From Thioploca sp. (lineage in GTDB: Bacteria > Pseudomonadota > Gammaproteobacteria > Beggiatoales > Beggiatoaceae), in assembly GCA_012032555.1 (NCBI GenBank), contig JAAUSR010000039.1, forward strand, positions 1-45,367: DNA of 45,367 nucleotides. The letters are read 5' to 3'. This document shows positions 36,719 to 45,312 of this stretch, one piece after another. The position numbers and the translations under genes are program-made. Each line of letters begins with the position of its first letter. Position 1 is the stretch's first letter. The notes below the pieces were generated by a model. That model had not been told where the DNA came from, ran no database searches, and was given only the letters and a program-made list of their open reading frames with translations.

Positions 36719-37246
36719 ATGAGTTTCTATACGAAAAAAGGTAAGTCTTGGGTAAGACCCACCGTGTGGTTAAAAGATGGTATTCTGTATGCTGAAACAG
36801 CCATATTGGTTCAAATACTTAGTCTGTTTTCCTATTGTCGACGCGTTAAAGTTTATCGGAAAGGTCGTTTTATTAAAATAGAAACGAGGTGGTTATGGTT
36901 TTTAACTGCACAAAAATTCATTACTTTCTCTAGAATTCGTCGGATTGAAACCGAATTCAGTACTACCCCGCTTAATATAGGAAATATAAGCTGGACTGAT
37001 CGCTACGACGAGTTTAGTATCTTTTTACGGTTGCAAGATCCTTATGAATATTGTTGGCTAATTAGTTTTGGTGGAGAAAGTGTGGTTTTAACTCATTGGC
37101 AGGGGGTGTTATTAGATTTTCTAGATGTGTTATTAGGAAATTATCCCCTTATTGATAAGCAAGGTGATCAAGAAATCACGTTTCAAAATTATTATACGTT
37201 GTTAAAACAGTTTGTTGAACCCCATTGGACGCAAGATGTCGAGTAA
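36719..37246 (+). CDS. Hypothetical protein
   Basis: A 175-residue protein I do not recognise. It has no signal peptide and is rich in aromatic residues (many Trp/Tyr/Phe). The segment FSRIRRIETEFSTTPLNIG and SWTDRYDEFSIFLRLQDPYEYCWLISFGGE suggest a beta-rich PH-like or DUF-type fold. Codon use resembles its neighbours. It lies 80 bases upstream of a DUF29 gene on the same strand. No clear ribosome-binding site was seen before the ATG. Confidence 0.7.
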   Translation: MSFYTKKGKSWVRPTVWLKDGILYAETAILVQILSLFSYCRRVKVYRKGRFIKIETRWLWFLTAQKFITFSRIRRIETEFSTTPLNIGNISWTDRYDEFSIFLRLQDPYEYCWLISFGGESVVLTHWQGVLLDFLDVLLGNYPLIDKQGDQEITFQNYYTLLKQFVEPHWTQDVE

Positions 37247-37326
37247 TTGAGTCGCTACAAATTAACGGTGCGTTGATAACACCTTCTAGATTATAAAAAT
37301 TACTACTTAACTTTGAGGACAATACG

Positions 37327-37764
37327 ATGAATTGGCAAGAATTATCCGCTCATTCACATTACCAAACGGCTTTAGCCATCCAAATGGAATTGCGCAAAGG
37401 CAATATTTCCGAAGCAAATAATGGCATTATGGAGTTAATTACCGCTTTGTCTCGTTCAGAAAAACGTGCACTCAAGAGCCAAGTGATTAGACTGATGAAG
37501 CACATTATCCAGTGGGAATCTCAACCGCAGAAACGCTCAAGAAGTTGGGTTGCTACCATTCATCACGCTAGAAATGAAATTAAAGATATTCAAGAAGAGA
37601 CGCCCAGTCTCACCGCTGAGGTGATTCGGCAAATGTGGGATACTTGTTTAGCGGCTGCTATCGTCGAAGCAGAAGATGAAATGAATCAAGACACTCAAAT
37701 TAATCAATTATCTTGGGAAGCGGTATGGGAAAAAGATTATTCATTGGCGGTGCAACCCAAATAA
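37327..37764 (+). CDS. DUF29 family protein
   Basis: A 145-residue helical protein with DUF29 features. The central block ALKSQVIRLMKHIIQWESQPQKRSRSWVATIHHARNEIKDI is the family signature, followed by TPSLTAEVIRQMWDTCLAAAIVEA. DUF29 genes are numerous in cyanobacteria and large sulfur bacteria and have no assigned function. GAGGAC lies before the ATG. It may be cotranscribed with the flanking genes. Confidence 0.85.
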   Translation: MNWQELSAHSHYQTALAIQMELRKGNISEANNGIMELITALSRSEKRALKSQVIRLMKHIIQWESQPQKRSRSWVATIHHARNEIKDIQEETPSLTAEVIRQMWDTCLAAAIVEAEDEMNQDTQINQLSWEAVWEKDYSLAVQPK

Positions 37765-37820
37765 CCGGTAGAAAGGAATTTTAGCCATACTATTGATGTT
37801 TTTCTCCAATTGGATACTCA

Positions 37821-38690
37821 ATGCAAGTCAGCGGTTTTTCTTTTATTCGTAATGGTACTTTATTAGGTTATCCGTATCTTGAAAGTTTGCGTTCGCTACT
37901 ACCGCTGTGCGATGAAGTTATTGTCGCTGTGGGTCAAGGGCAAGATGACACTTTAACCCGGCTTCAAACACTGGGCGAGCCAAAATTAAAGTTGATTGAA
38001 ACCACCTGGAATGAATCCATGCAAGATCGCGGTTATGTTTATGCACAACAAAAAATGATTGCTCAATTTAATTGCCAAGGTGATTGGGCATTTTATTTAG
38101 AAGGAGATGAGGTTCTCCATGAGCAAGATTTAGCAACTCTGCAAGCCACGTTACAACAGTATGTTGATAATCCAAAGGTTGAGGCTTTAGTATTTGATTA
38201 TTTTCACTTTTATGGTTCTCCTGATATGATGGCTACTAGTCCTGGTTGGTATCGGCGTGCCCCGCGAGTTATCCGTAATCACTTACGAAATTATTCTCCC
38301 GATGGTTTATTTTTTGTCATTATGGATAAAAATAAACAAGGACGTTACCCAAATGCAGCTTTAGCCAATATACCGATTTACCATTATGGACATGTTCGAT
38401 CAGTAGCCAAAATGCAATCAAAAATTCAACAAGTGAGTCAATATTGGGGACACACCCCACCGACTTTTTCCAGTTATGGCAATATCGATCCGCACGCTTT
38501 ATCGCCATTTACCGGCACACATCCAGCAGTGATGCAATCCTGGTTAGCACAACAAGCTGAACCCCATTTAATTCTCAATCCACATTATCAAATAACACCA
38601 CGGGAGCGGCGTCATCGGTGGATGATGCGCTTAGAACAGTTATTCGGTTGGGAATTGAGTAAAAAACATTACCGTTTGATAAAAGCATGA
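37821..38690 (+). CDS. Family 2 glycosyltransferase
   Basis: A 289-residue GT-A-fold transferase. The N-terminus (VSGFSFIRNG, LPLCDEVIVAVGQGQDDTLTRL) is the nucleotide-sugar binding part, and WAFYLEGDEVLHEQDL has the metal-binding acidic motif. A histidine-rich segment (VFDYFHFYGSPDMM, PIYHYGHVRS) is typical of this subgroup. It overlaps the O-antigen ligase-like gene by four bases (ATGA), so both probably act in lipopolysaccharide or exopolysaccharide assembly. Confidence 0.88.
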   Translation: MQVSGFSFIRNGTLLGYPYLESLRSLLPLCDEVIVAVGQGQDDTLTRLQTLGEPKLKLIETTWNESMQDRGYVYAQQKMIAQFNCQGDWAFYLEGDEVLHEQDLATLQATLQQYVDNPKVEALVFDYFHFYGSPDMMATSPGWYRRAPRVIRNHLRNYSPDGLFFVIMDKNKQGRYPNAALANIPIYHYGHVRSVAKMQSKIQQVSQYWGHTPPTFSSYGNIDPHALSPFTGTHPAVMQSWLAQQAEPHLILNPHYQITPRERRHRWMMRLEQLFGWELSKKHYRLIKA

Positions 38691-39928
38691 TAACTTTTTT
38701 TGCGTATACGCGACGTGGTTTAGTCGTCTTAATTGGTTTAGCTATTCCTATTTCAACAGCTTTAACGAATGTGTTATGTCCTTTAGCTATCTTACTCTTG
38801 TTAGCAGAAGGACAATATAAGCAGAAATTCAATACGCTTTGGCAACACCCATTGGCAGTTACTGCATTACTGTTATTTACCGTCATGAGTTTAGGTTTTT
38901 TATATACCCCAGTTAGTTTAGTTGAAGCCGGACGAATGCTAGATAAGTATCGCGAATTATTATATATACCATTGTTTATTTTGCTTTTTTCCGATGAAAA
39001 AACCCGTCGTTGGGGTCTGTATGCTTTTTTAGGTGCAATGGGCATCACTTTATTACTTTCTTATTTGATGATGTTAACCGGTTGGTCAATTGGTAAAGGA
39101 ACGCCACAGAACGCTTTTGTTTTCAAGAATTACATTACGCAAGGATTATTACTCGCATTAGCCGCTTATTTTTTAGCGGTGTACGCGTGGCAACAACGAC
39201 GCTGGTATTGGCTGCTAATTATATTGTTAGCCCTTTACAACATTTTATTTTTGAGTGAAGGACGTACCGGTTACCTAATCGTGTTTGGTTTAATTTTATT
39301 ATTTGCTTATCAAACTTACCAATTTCGAGGTCTTATCTTCGGTAGCCTATTGTTAATATTGCTAAGTAGTCTGATTTATAGTTATTCAGCAGTAGTTAAA
39401 AAACGGGTTGATAGTGCTTCGGCTAATCTACATAGCTATCAGCAAGGTGAAACGGATACCTCGGTGGGCTTACGGTTAGAATTTTATAAAAATAGTTTGA
39501 TATTAATTACCCAACAACCGCTGTGGGGTCATGGTACCGGGAGTTTTAGTTATGAGTATCAACAATTGGCTGAAAAACAAGGAATTGTTGCTACAACTAA
39601 TCCACATAACGAATATCTCATGATAGGGGTTCAATGGGGATTAATCGGGATGGGATTATTTATCTATTTATTGTATCAACTGGGAATGTTAGCGATTCAT
39701 TTACCGTTACCACAAAGCTGGATGGTACAAGGATTGATCGTTACCATCGCAGTGGGTTGCTTAGTGAATTCGTTACTACTTGATACCACAGAAGGACATT
39801 TATTTGCTTATTTAATTGGCGTTTTAGTGAGTGGCTTAAATTCTCCTAAAGCCATTTTCTTATGGAGAAGGGGTAAACAGAGTGAACTTGCGAACTCCAA
39901 TTGTCAGCCCAACCTACGTGCTAAATAG
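38687..39928 (+). CDS. O-antigen ligase/polymerase-like membrane protein (Wzy_C family)
   Basis: A 413-residue inner-membrane protein with about ten to twelve transmembrane helices. The family signature is the large periplasmic loop before the last helices, containing VGLRLEFYKNSLILITQQPLWGHGTGSF and the conserved TNPHNEYLMIGVQWGLIG. Such proteins join O-antigen to lipid A-core or polymerise polysaccharide; ligase versus polymerase cannot be decided here. The start overlaps the glycosyltransferase stop. Confidence 0.88.
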   Translation: MITFFAYTRRGLVVLIGLAIPISTALTNVLCPLAILLLLAEGQYKQKFNTLWQHPLAVTALLLFTVMSLGFLYTPVSLVEAGRMLDKYRELLYIPLFILLFSDEKTRRWGLYAFLGAMGITLLLSYLMMLTGWSIGKGTPQNAFVFKNYITQGLLLALAAYFLAVYAWQQRRWYWLLIILLALYNILFLSEGRTGYLIVFGLILLFAYQTYQFRGLIFGSLLLILLSSLIYSYSAVVKKRVDSASANLHSYQQGETDTSVGLRLEFYKNSLILITQQPLWGHGTGSFSYEYQQLAEKQGIVATTNPHNEYLMIGVQWGLIGMGLFIYLLYQLGMLAIHLPLPQSWMVQGLIVTIAVGCLVNSLLLDTTEGHLFAYLIGVLVSGLNSPKAIFLWRRGKQSELANSNCQPNLRAK

Positions 39929-40050
39929 ATTTTCATATCAAGCTATGATAGAGCGAAGTCGTTGGAAATACCATTGAGTTTTAAGGTATCAGTTAATTGA
40001 TTTTGTGATATGATTACTTCAAATCACCAACCGCATCGAGGTGAATAATC

Positions 40051-40797
40051 ATGGCCAGTTTAGTTGAACTAGCATTTCCAGAAATCGAATACCCAGAAGC
40101 GGACGGACAACCCATCGGCGAGACCGATTTTCATATTACGGCGACTTTACTATTGCTACAAATGCTTCGGGATCACTTTGAAAATAATCCCCAAGTTTAT
40201 GTTGCCAGTGATTTAATGTTTTATTATGAACCCGGCAATCCACGCGCAGTTAAAGCCCCAGATATTTTAGTAGTAAAAGGGGTAGGGAAACATAAACGCC
40301 GGGTTTATAAGCTTTGGGAAGAAGTTGCTGTCCCTTGTACCCTTTTTGAAATCACTTCTAAGCAAACCGCTCAAGCCGATTTAACCACTAAATATCAATT
40401 ATATGAACGGCTAGGTATTAAAGAGTATTTTTTATTTGACCCGTTGGATGAGTATTTACAGCCACGCTTGCAAGGTTTTACTTTAGTTCAAGGACGTTAT
40501 CAGGCTTTGCCTTTATCTGCTGAAAATGAATTGATTAGCCGGGAGTTAGGCTTGATTTTACGACCACAAGGGGATTTATTGAGATTGATTGATTCTTATA
40601 CTGGGCAGATGTTAGCGACTTCTAAAGAATATGCTCGACAAGTAGAATTGGCAGAGCAGAAAGCTCAGTTGGAGGAGAAACGAGCTAGTGTTGAGGCTCA
40701 ACGAGCTAATTCTGAAACTCAACGAGCCAATTTAGCTGAAGCTAAGATTATTGAATTACAACAAGAATTAGAAAGATTACGTCAAAAAAAGAACTGA
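40051..40797 (+). CDS. Uma2-family endonuclease (DUF820) with C-terminal coiled coil
   Basis: A 248-residue putative restriction-endonuclease-like protein. The PD-(D/E)XK core is visible as VASDLMFYYEPGNPRAVKAPDILVV and then CTLFEITSKQTAQADLTTKYQLYERLGIKEYFLFDP. The last 50 residues are a Gln/Glu/Ala coiled coil with repeats (EKRASVEAQRANSETQRANL). GAGGTG precedes the ATG. Uma2 genes occur in large numbers in cyanobacteria and Beggiatoa; function and targets are unknown. Confidence 0.9.
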   Translation: MASLVELAFPEIEYPEADGQPIGETDFHITATLLLLQMLRDHFENNPQVYVASDLMFYYEPGNPRAVKAPDILVVKGVGKHKRRVYKLWEEVAVPCTLFEITSKQTAQADLTTKYQLYERLGIKEYFLFDPLDEYLQPRLQGFTLVQGRYQALPLSAENELISRELGLILRPQGDLLRLIDSYTGQMLATSKEYARQVELAEQKAQLEEKRASVEAQRANSETQRANLAEAKIIELQQELERLRQKKN

Positions 40798-40798
40798 T

Positions 40799-41053
40799 AT
40801 GTCGAGTTACAGCTTTAATGGTGGGCAACAATACGTTGCCCACCCTACCTGGCTGTCACCCCAACCGTTCAAACGCAGTTTAGAAAATTTAGAGGTTACG
40901 GATCCCATATTAAATTTCGAGGTAATACCGGGAATGGGTGGGACTTATACCTTTTATGCTTTATTGGTTCAGGAAGGAACTAATCCTTCTATAGACGGAT
41001 TTAGTGTACAACGTTCTAATCTGGCTATCATCAGTACTACTTTAGCTGACTAA
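40799..41053 (+). pseudogene. C-terminal remnant of a surface protein fused to a hairpin repeat
   Basis: An 84-residue frame. Its first 17 codons are made of a repeat hairpin (GTGGGCAA at 40821-40828 and TTGCCCAC at 40836-40843). The rest (VIPGMGGTYTFYALLVQEGT, SIDGFSVQRSNLAIISTTL) resembles the extreme C-terminus of Beggiatoa-type secreted repeat proteins. A remnant is more likely than an independent gene. Confidence 0.5.
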
Positions 41054-41363
41054 CTCGATGTGCAACTTTACCTCGTTCCCACGCGGGAGTGCTCATCCTT
41101 ATACACATTTTTCTCGTTGTCTAGCATAAGCGATGGACGTGGCGATCTAATAACTCTGAATTGCCCACATATAGCTGAACTAGCTCGTAGGTTGGAGTGA
41201 GCTTGCGAACTCCAACATTAAAAGATAGCAGACCATCACGAAAGGTTGGGCTTCCTAGTCGTCAATCCAACCGACGTGCGGTTAACCTCAACTTCTTCAA
41301 CCGGCGCACCTACACAGCTAAACCACTCCACCACAGCCTTTTCTCCTTTTTCATCGAAGTGGC
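41054..41363. other. Intergenic region with repeat fragments
   Basis: No gene is supported. It contains CTCGTTCCCACGCGGGA (41081-41097), the left part of a common extragenic hairpin, and a GTAGGTTGGA/TCCAAC hairpin at 41188-41216. Minus-strand bases 41240-41350 can be read as a stretch of protein-like sequence without a usable start, possibly a gene relic. Confidence 0.5.
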
Positions 41364-41648
41364 TTACTCACCTGAGTTGCTATGATTTTTCTTATTCAAC
41401 TCTTTCTCCACTTTGCCATCGTAAAAATTATATAAAGGTCTTTTAAAGTGATACCAATAAGTAAGGGGATTTTCTTGAGTCAGTGTACTAATTAATTCCC
41501 ATTCATCTTCCCCTAACATAGCCAGTATTTTGGGCCATTCGTCTGCACCATGCGCTATTTTTTGCCAAACATATTGGGTACCGGCTATCGTGATATAAAT
41601 ATCATCTTCTTTATTCCAACAAACTTGACAATATTGCCATTTAGCCAT
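41364..41648 (-). CDS. Small DUF4177-like protein
   Basis: A 94-residue protein. The core EWPKILAMLGEDEWELISTLT followed by YWYHFKRPL resembles the DUF4177-type pattern (LGxxGWELVS ... FKRPL). It has two Cys in the first ten residues (WQYCQVCW). GGAG lies 6 bases before the ATG at 41648; the GTG at 41660 is less likely. Function unknown. It lies just downstream of glcE on the same strand. Confidence 0.65.
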   Translation of the reverse strand: MAKWQYCQVCWNKEDDIYITIAGTQYVWQKIAHGADEWPKILAMLGEDEWELISTLTQENPLTYWYHFKRPLYNFYDGKVEKELNKKNHSNSGE

Positions 41649-41684
41649 GCTGTACTCCACCAGGTTTAAGAAAATAGAATCATT

Positions 41685-42749
41685 TTACCAATTCATTGCC
41701 ATTCGCCGTGGATTTAAAATCAAGCGGGGATCAAATTGTTCTTTTAGGCGACGATGGAGTTTTTCTAATTCATTAGCTAAGGGATGAAAAACTTCGCTGG
41801 TTCGATCACCCCCTCTAAACAAGGTTGCATGTCCACCCACCTGAGCTACTATAGCTCGAATCGTTTCTGCCGGTAAATCACTGCGTAACCAGCGTAAGGC
41901 GCCACCCCATTCAATTAACTGTTTTTCTTCAGATAATTCCAGTGGTGGTGTGGTAGGTGGTACGGATAATCGCCAAAGCGGTGGTCCAGCCGCCGTGAAA
42001 AAAGGTAAACGTTGTTCACGTAACTCGATCCAAAATAGATTGCCTTCGTTCCATACCTCTGCCGGTATTTTCTGTTGAGCGGGTTGGATAGCGATACCGC
42101 CAAGCCGAAATAAGAGTTTCTCACCATCAAAACAACTCGCCGTCAACGGTACAGTTTGATTACCCCAAAAGATCATTTGCGCTAGTGCTTCTTTTTCTGA
42201 AGTCATTGGTTTGACTAAAGTGATTTCTTCTGCGGGTAGTGGTAATACTTTACAGGAAATTTCTAATAATACGCCCAGCGTACCTAATGCCCCAACCATT
42301 AGCCGTGAAACATCGTAACCAGCGACGTTTTTCATAACTTGACCGCCAAATCTTAAGATTTCACCTTTACCATTTAAACATTTAACGCCCAGCACAAAAT
42401 CACGAGCAGCACCTTGATAGGGACGCGCTGGACCAGATAATCCACAAGCAATCGTTCCTCCCCAAGTCGCGGTTTCACCAAAATGAGGGGGATCAAAAGC
42501 TAAACATTGTCCTTGAGCAGCTAGCGTTTGGGAAATTTCTTGTAAGGGGGTTCCGGCACGAGCTGTAATTACCAGTTCACTCGGTTCATAACTGATAATG
42601 CCTTGATGCCCAGCAATTGAAAGGATTTGCCCCTCCATCGCACGACCGTAAAAAGCTTTACTCTGACCACCTACAATTTTCAGTGGTACCGATTGTGTCA
42701 TAGCCGTTTGAACCGATTCTTGTAATTGTGCAGAAATATCGCTAGACAT
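41685..42749 (-). CDS. glcE: Glycolate oxidase FAD-binding subunit GlcE
   Basis: A 354-residue FAD-linked subunit of glycolate dehydrogenase, which oxidises glycolate to glyoxylate at the membrane. The FAD-binding type-4 fold is shown by PLKIVGGQSKAFYGR, YEPSELVITARAGTPLQEI, the GETATWGGTIACGLSGPARPYQGAARDFVLG block and VMKNVAGYDVSRLMVGALGTLGVLLEI. The C-terminus ends with DPRLILNPRRM. The ATG at 42749 gives the usual GlcE N-terminus; the ATG at 42782 lies in a hairpin. glcD and glcF are not in the window. Confidence 0.92.
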   Translation of the reverse strand: MSSDISAQLQESVQTAMTQSVPLKIVGGQSKAFYGRAMEGQILSIAGHQGIISYEPSELVITARAGTPLQEISQTLAAQGQCLAFDPPHFGETATWGGTIACGLSGPARPYQGAARDFVLGVKCLNGKGEILRFGGQVMKNVAGYDVSRLMVGALGTLGVLLEISCKVLPLPAEEITLVKPMTSEKEALAQMIFWGNQTVPLTASCFDGEKLLFRLGGIAIQPAQQKIPAEVWNEGNLFWIELREQRLPFFTAAGPPLWRLSVPPTTPPLELSEEKQLIEWGGALRWLRSDLPAETIRAIVAQVGGHATLFRGGDRTSEVFHPLANELEKLHRRLKEQFDPRLILNPRRMAMNW

Positions 42750-42770
42750 GTCGAAGCGTGATCCGATTAG

Positions 42771-42795
42771 TGGGTAGGCCATACTGACCTACCCA
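42771..42795. repeat. Short hairpin upstream of glcE
   Basis: TGGGTAGG (42771-42778) and CCTACCCA (42788-42795) form a perfect 8-base stem, related to the GTAGG-TGGGT repeats elsewhere in the window. Confidence 0.6.
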
Positions 42796-42817
42796 AAATA
42801 CCTGATGAAAAAATTAA

Positions 42818-43285
42818 TTAAACATACAAACAGATATCAGAAGTCCCCGCAAACTCAAAAAAGGTTGCGGCACCACCATATTCTATTCCATCAATAAATT
42901 CACTGGTATTAAATTCAAATAAATCGACTGTCATTTGACAGGCAATCATTTTAACATCCGCTTCCAAACAGAGACTGCGTAGTTCTTCAACGCTGGCGAC
43001 ACCTTTAGATTTCATTTTACTTTTCATCATACTGCTCATGAAGCTCTGCATTCCCGGTAAGGCTTGAATCAAAACCGGAACGGGCATCGGCATCGGCATT
43101 GCCGGATTACCCAATGGACTCACTTTCAAATTCAGTTTTTTACGTAATAATTGTAATCCATAAAAAGTAAAGAAAATTTGGGTTTCATAGCCCAATGCTG
43201 ATGCCGTTGAAGCTAGAATAAAAGGGGGGTACGCCCAATCGAGAGTCCCTTTCGTTGCAATGATCGCTAGCTTTTTTTCCTCCAT
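42818..43285 (-). CDS. dsrE2: DsrE2-like (DsrE/DsrF/DsrH family) sulfur carrier protein
   Basis: A 155-residue protein. The N-terminus KKLAIIATKGTLDWAYPPFILASTASALGYETQIFFTFYGLQLL is the DsrE-type alpha/beta fold with a central hydrophobic stretch. A Met/Pro-rich segment (PAMPMPMPVPV) and a basic loop follow. A conserved Cys is at 116 (MIACQMTVDLF), the expected persulfide site. In sulfur oxidisers dsrE2 sits with tusA and passes sulfane sulfur to TusA; here tusA is directly upstream with a gap of 28 bases. Confidence 0.9.
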   Translation of the reverse strand: MEEKKLAIIATKGTLDWAYPPFILASTASALGYETQIFFTFYGLQLLRKKLNLKVSPLGNPAMPMPMPVPVLIQALPGMQSFMSSMMKSKMKSKGVASVEELRSLCLEADVKMIACQMTVDLFEFNTSEFIDGIEYGGAATFFEFAGTSDICLYV

Positions 43286-43313
43286 AGCGAAGTCCTCTTA
43301 GTTGAGTGAATAT

Positions 43314-43544
43314 TTAAGCTTTCTTGATAAAGAATATATATTTACCACCCTCCTCCGTGGATTCAAGCAACTCATTGCCAGTTTGTTTAGCAAACGCTTC
43401 AAAATCTTTTACTGAACCCGGGTCAGTGGCAATGATTCGTAAGATTTTCCCACTTTCCATTCCGGTTAGCGCTTTTTTCGCGCGTAAAATAGGAAGGGGA
43501 CAATTTAAACCACTTGCATCTAATTCTTGGTCAAAGTCAGGCAT
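43314..43544 (-). CDS. tusA: Sulfurtransferase TusA
   Basis: A 76-residue SirA/TusA-family sulfur carrier. The catalytic Cys15 is in the NCPLPILRAKKAL motif, and DPGSVKDFEAFAKQTGNELL and YIFFIKKA complete the fold. It receives sulfane sulfur as a persulfide, probably from DsrE2 or a rhodanese, and in sulfur-oxidising bacteria it can pass it to DsrEFH or sHdr systems. It is the first gene of the tusA-dsrE2 pair. Confidence 0.95.
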   Translation of the reverse strand: MPDFDQELDASGLNCPLPILRAKKALTGMESGKILRIIATDPGSVKDFEAFAKQTGNELLESTEEGGKYIFFIKKA

Positions 43545-43709
43545 TTGTTATATCTCCGCAGATACATATAGAAATTAAACAAATAGATACTAAACAACTT
43601 TAGTAATCCAGCTTATTCTTATATACTAATCTTACTTATTAAGCAAGTGCTGGCAGCATAGCATAAACTCTTTTTAACTATCAATTAAGTATATTAAGTT
43701 TACCATTAT

Positions 43710-45131
43710 ATGGATTTCTTACCTATCTTTTTAAATATCCGCAAGCAACCTTGTCTGGTAGTTGGAGGGGGTGCCACTGCAACTCGTAAAGTGGAATTAT
43801 TGCTCCGTGCCCAAGCTCAAGTGAGTGTGGTCGCCCCCAACCTAACTCCACAACTCATGCAATGGAGTCAAAGTGGTCGCGTCACTCATCATGCGAGTTG
43901 GTTTGTTCCCAGCGATTTAGAAAACTGTCGTTTAGTTATTGCCGCAACCAATGATAAAACCGTTAATGAACAGGTATCTATACTAGCTCAAGCTAAAGGG
44001 ATTCCGGTCAATGTGGTTGATCAACCTCAGCTATGCAGTTTTATCATGCCTTCTCTTATTGATCGTTCGCCAGTCCAAATTGCGGTATCAACCGGCGGTG
44101 CTTCACCGGTTTTAGCCAGATTGTTACGTGCGCGGTTAGAGGCTTTGATTCCAAGTGCTTATGGTAAATTAGCTGAATTTGTGGCGCGGTTTCGAGATCA
44201 AGTTAAACAGCGATTATCCGCTCAGGAGCGGCGGCGCTTTTGGGAAACCGTATTACAAGGCCCGATTGCGGAAATGTTAATGTCAGGACATACCCAAGCG
44301 GCTACACAAGCCTTAGAAAATTTGTTAACCGCCACAGCGGCTACTGCCTCGCTAACTTATGGAGAAGTTTATTTAGTCGGTGGTGGACCCGGTGATCCGG
44401 ACTTATTAACTTTGCGAGCACTACGACTGATGCAACAAGCTGATGTCGTTTTATATGATCGATTAGTTTCTGATGAAGTCCTTGATCTGGTGAGACGCGA
44501 TGCGGAACGAATTTATGTTGGCAAACAACCGACTTATCATCCGGTTCCGCAAGCAGATATTAATCAACGTTTGATTCAATTAGCGAAGGAAGGTAAACGG
44601 GTATTACGTTTAAAAGGGGGCGATCCGTTTCTATTTGGTAGGGGTGGTGAAGAAATTGAAACCTTAATGGAGGAAGGTATTCCTTTCCAAGTTGTGCCTG
44701 GTATTACAGCGGCTATTGGAACCTCTGCTTATGCTGGCATTCCACTTACTCATCGAGATTACGCTCAATCTTGTATTTTCGTGACCGGTCATCGTAAAGA
44801 CGATGAAAGTTTAGATCTCAACTGGGAAGTACTCGCCCAACCCAATCAAACTGTGGTGATTTACATGGGAATGCGAACTTTACCCACCGTTGCCAATGAA
44901 TTAATTAAACGCGGCATGTCACCGCACCAACCAGCCGCTTTAGTCCAAAAAGCCACGACTGCTGATCAGCAAGTTCTGGTCGGCACTTTAGCCACTTTGC
45001 CCGGCTTGGTTGATGCCGCTAATCTCAAATTAGCCAGTATTATTATTATCGGTGAAGTGGTTAAATTACATAAGAAATTAGCTTGGTTTACGCCGTTACC
45101 CCGTTCTGGCGATATTCAAACCAACGCATGA
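43710..45131 (+). CDS. cysG: Siroheme synthase (multifunctional CysG)
   Basis: A 473-residue fusion enzyme that makes siroheme from uroporphyrinogen III. The N-terminal precorrin-2 dehydrogenase/ferrochelatase (1-210) has the NAD motif [17 protein letters not shown] and [34 protein letters not shown]. The C-terminal uroporphyrinogen methyltransferase (216-460) has [52 protein letters not shown] and [10 protein letters not shown]. Siroheme serves sulfite reductases, including reverse DsrAB in sulfur oxidisers, which fits the divergent tusA-dsrE2 pair. Confidence 0.96.
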   Translation: MDFLPIFLNIRKQPCLVVGGGATATRKVELLLRAQAQVSVVAPNLTPQLMQWSQSGRVTHHASWFVPSDLENCRLVIAATNDKTVNEQVSILAQAKGIPVNVVDQPQLCSFIMPSLIDRSPVQIAVSTGGASPVLARLLRARLEALIPSAYGKLAEFVARFRDQVKQRLSAQERRRFWETVLQGPIAEMLMSGHTQAATQALENLLTATAATASLTYGEVYLVGGGPGDPDLLTLRALRLMQQADVVLYDRLVSDEVLDLVRRDAERIYVGKQPTYHPVPQADINQRLIQLAKEGKRVLRLKGGDPFLFGRGGEEIETLMEEGIPFQVVPGITAAIGTSAYAGIPLTHRDYAQSCIFVTGHRKDDESLDLNWEVLAQPNQTVVIYMGMRTLPTVANELIKRGMSPHQPAALVQKATTADQQVLVGTLATLPGLVDAANLKLASIIIIGEVVKLHKKLAWFTPLPRSGDIQTNA

Positions 45132-45154
45132 AAAACCGGTGTCGGATTATTTCA

Positions 45155-45185
45155 AACCTGACCCGTCTTGAAGACCAGTCAGGTT
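45155..45185. terminator. Nested hairpin after cysG
   Basis: AACCTGAC (45155-45162) pairs with GTCAGGTT (45178-45185), and inside is GTCTT-G-AAGAC. This is a strong stem 24 bases after the cysG stop. There is no clear T-run, so an intrinsic terminator is only likely. Confidence 0.5.
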
Positions 45186-45310
45186 GACCGGCGCGAATAA
45201 TCGGATTTATTGGCAGCACATGGTAATAGTGCTTCGATTATGGCCTGTGGATTGTGTTCAATAACTTTAAGTAAGACTTTTGCCGTACCTCTTGGCGTGC
45301 GTAACCTTGC
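45179..45310 (-). pseudogene. XRE-type antitoxin, C-terminal remnant
   Basis: A minus-strand frame without a start reads RTPRGTAKVLLKVIEHNPQA and IIEALLPCAANKSDYSRRST. The first part matches the end of an XRE/HigA-type antitoxin, compare HRHPTGPAKVLLKLVQADPK in the gene at 16887-17189. The expected preceding WEQG is present but out of frame (TGGAGCAAGG), right next to the MITE that starts at 45313. The gene was probably truncated by the MITE insertion. Confidence 0.6.
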
Positions 45311-45312
45311 TC

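Noticed and set aside
41246-41446. Open frame of 66 codons with Ser/Thr-rich translation
   Set aside because: It overlaps repeat fragments and the end of the DUF4177-like gene on the other strand, and has no ribosome-binding site.
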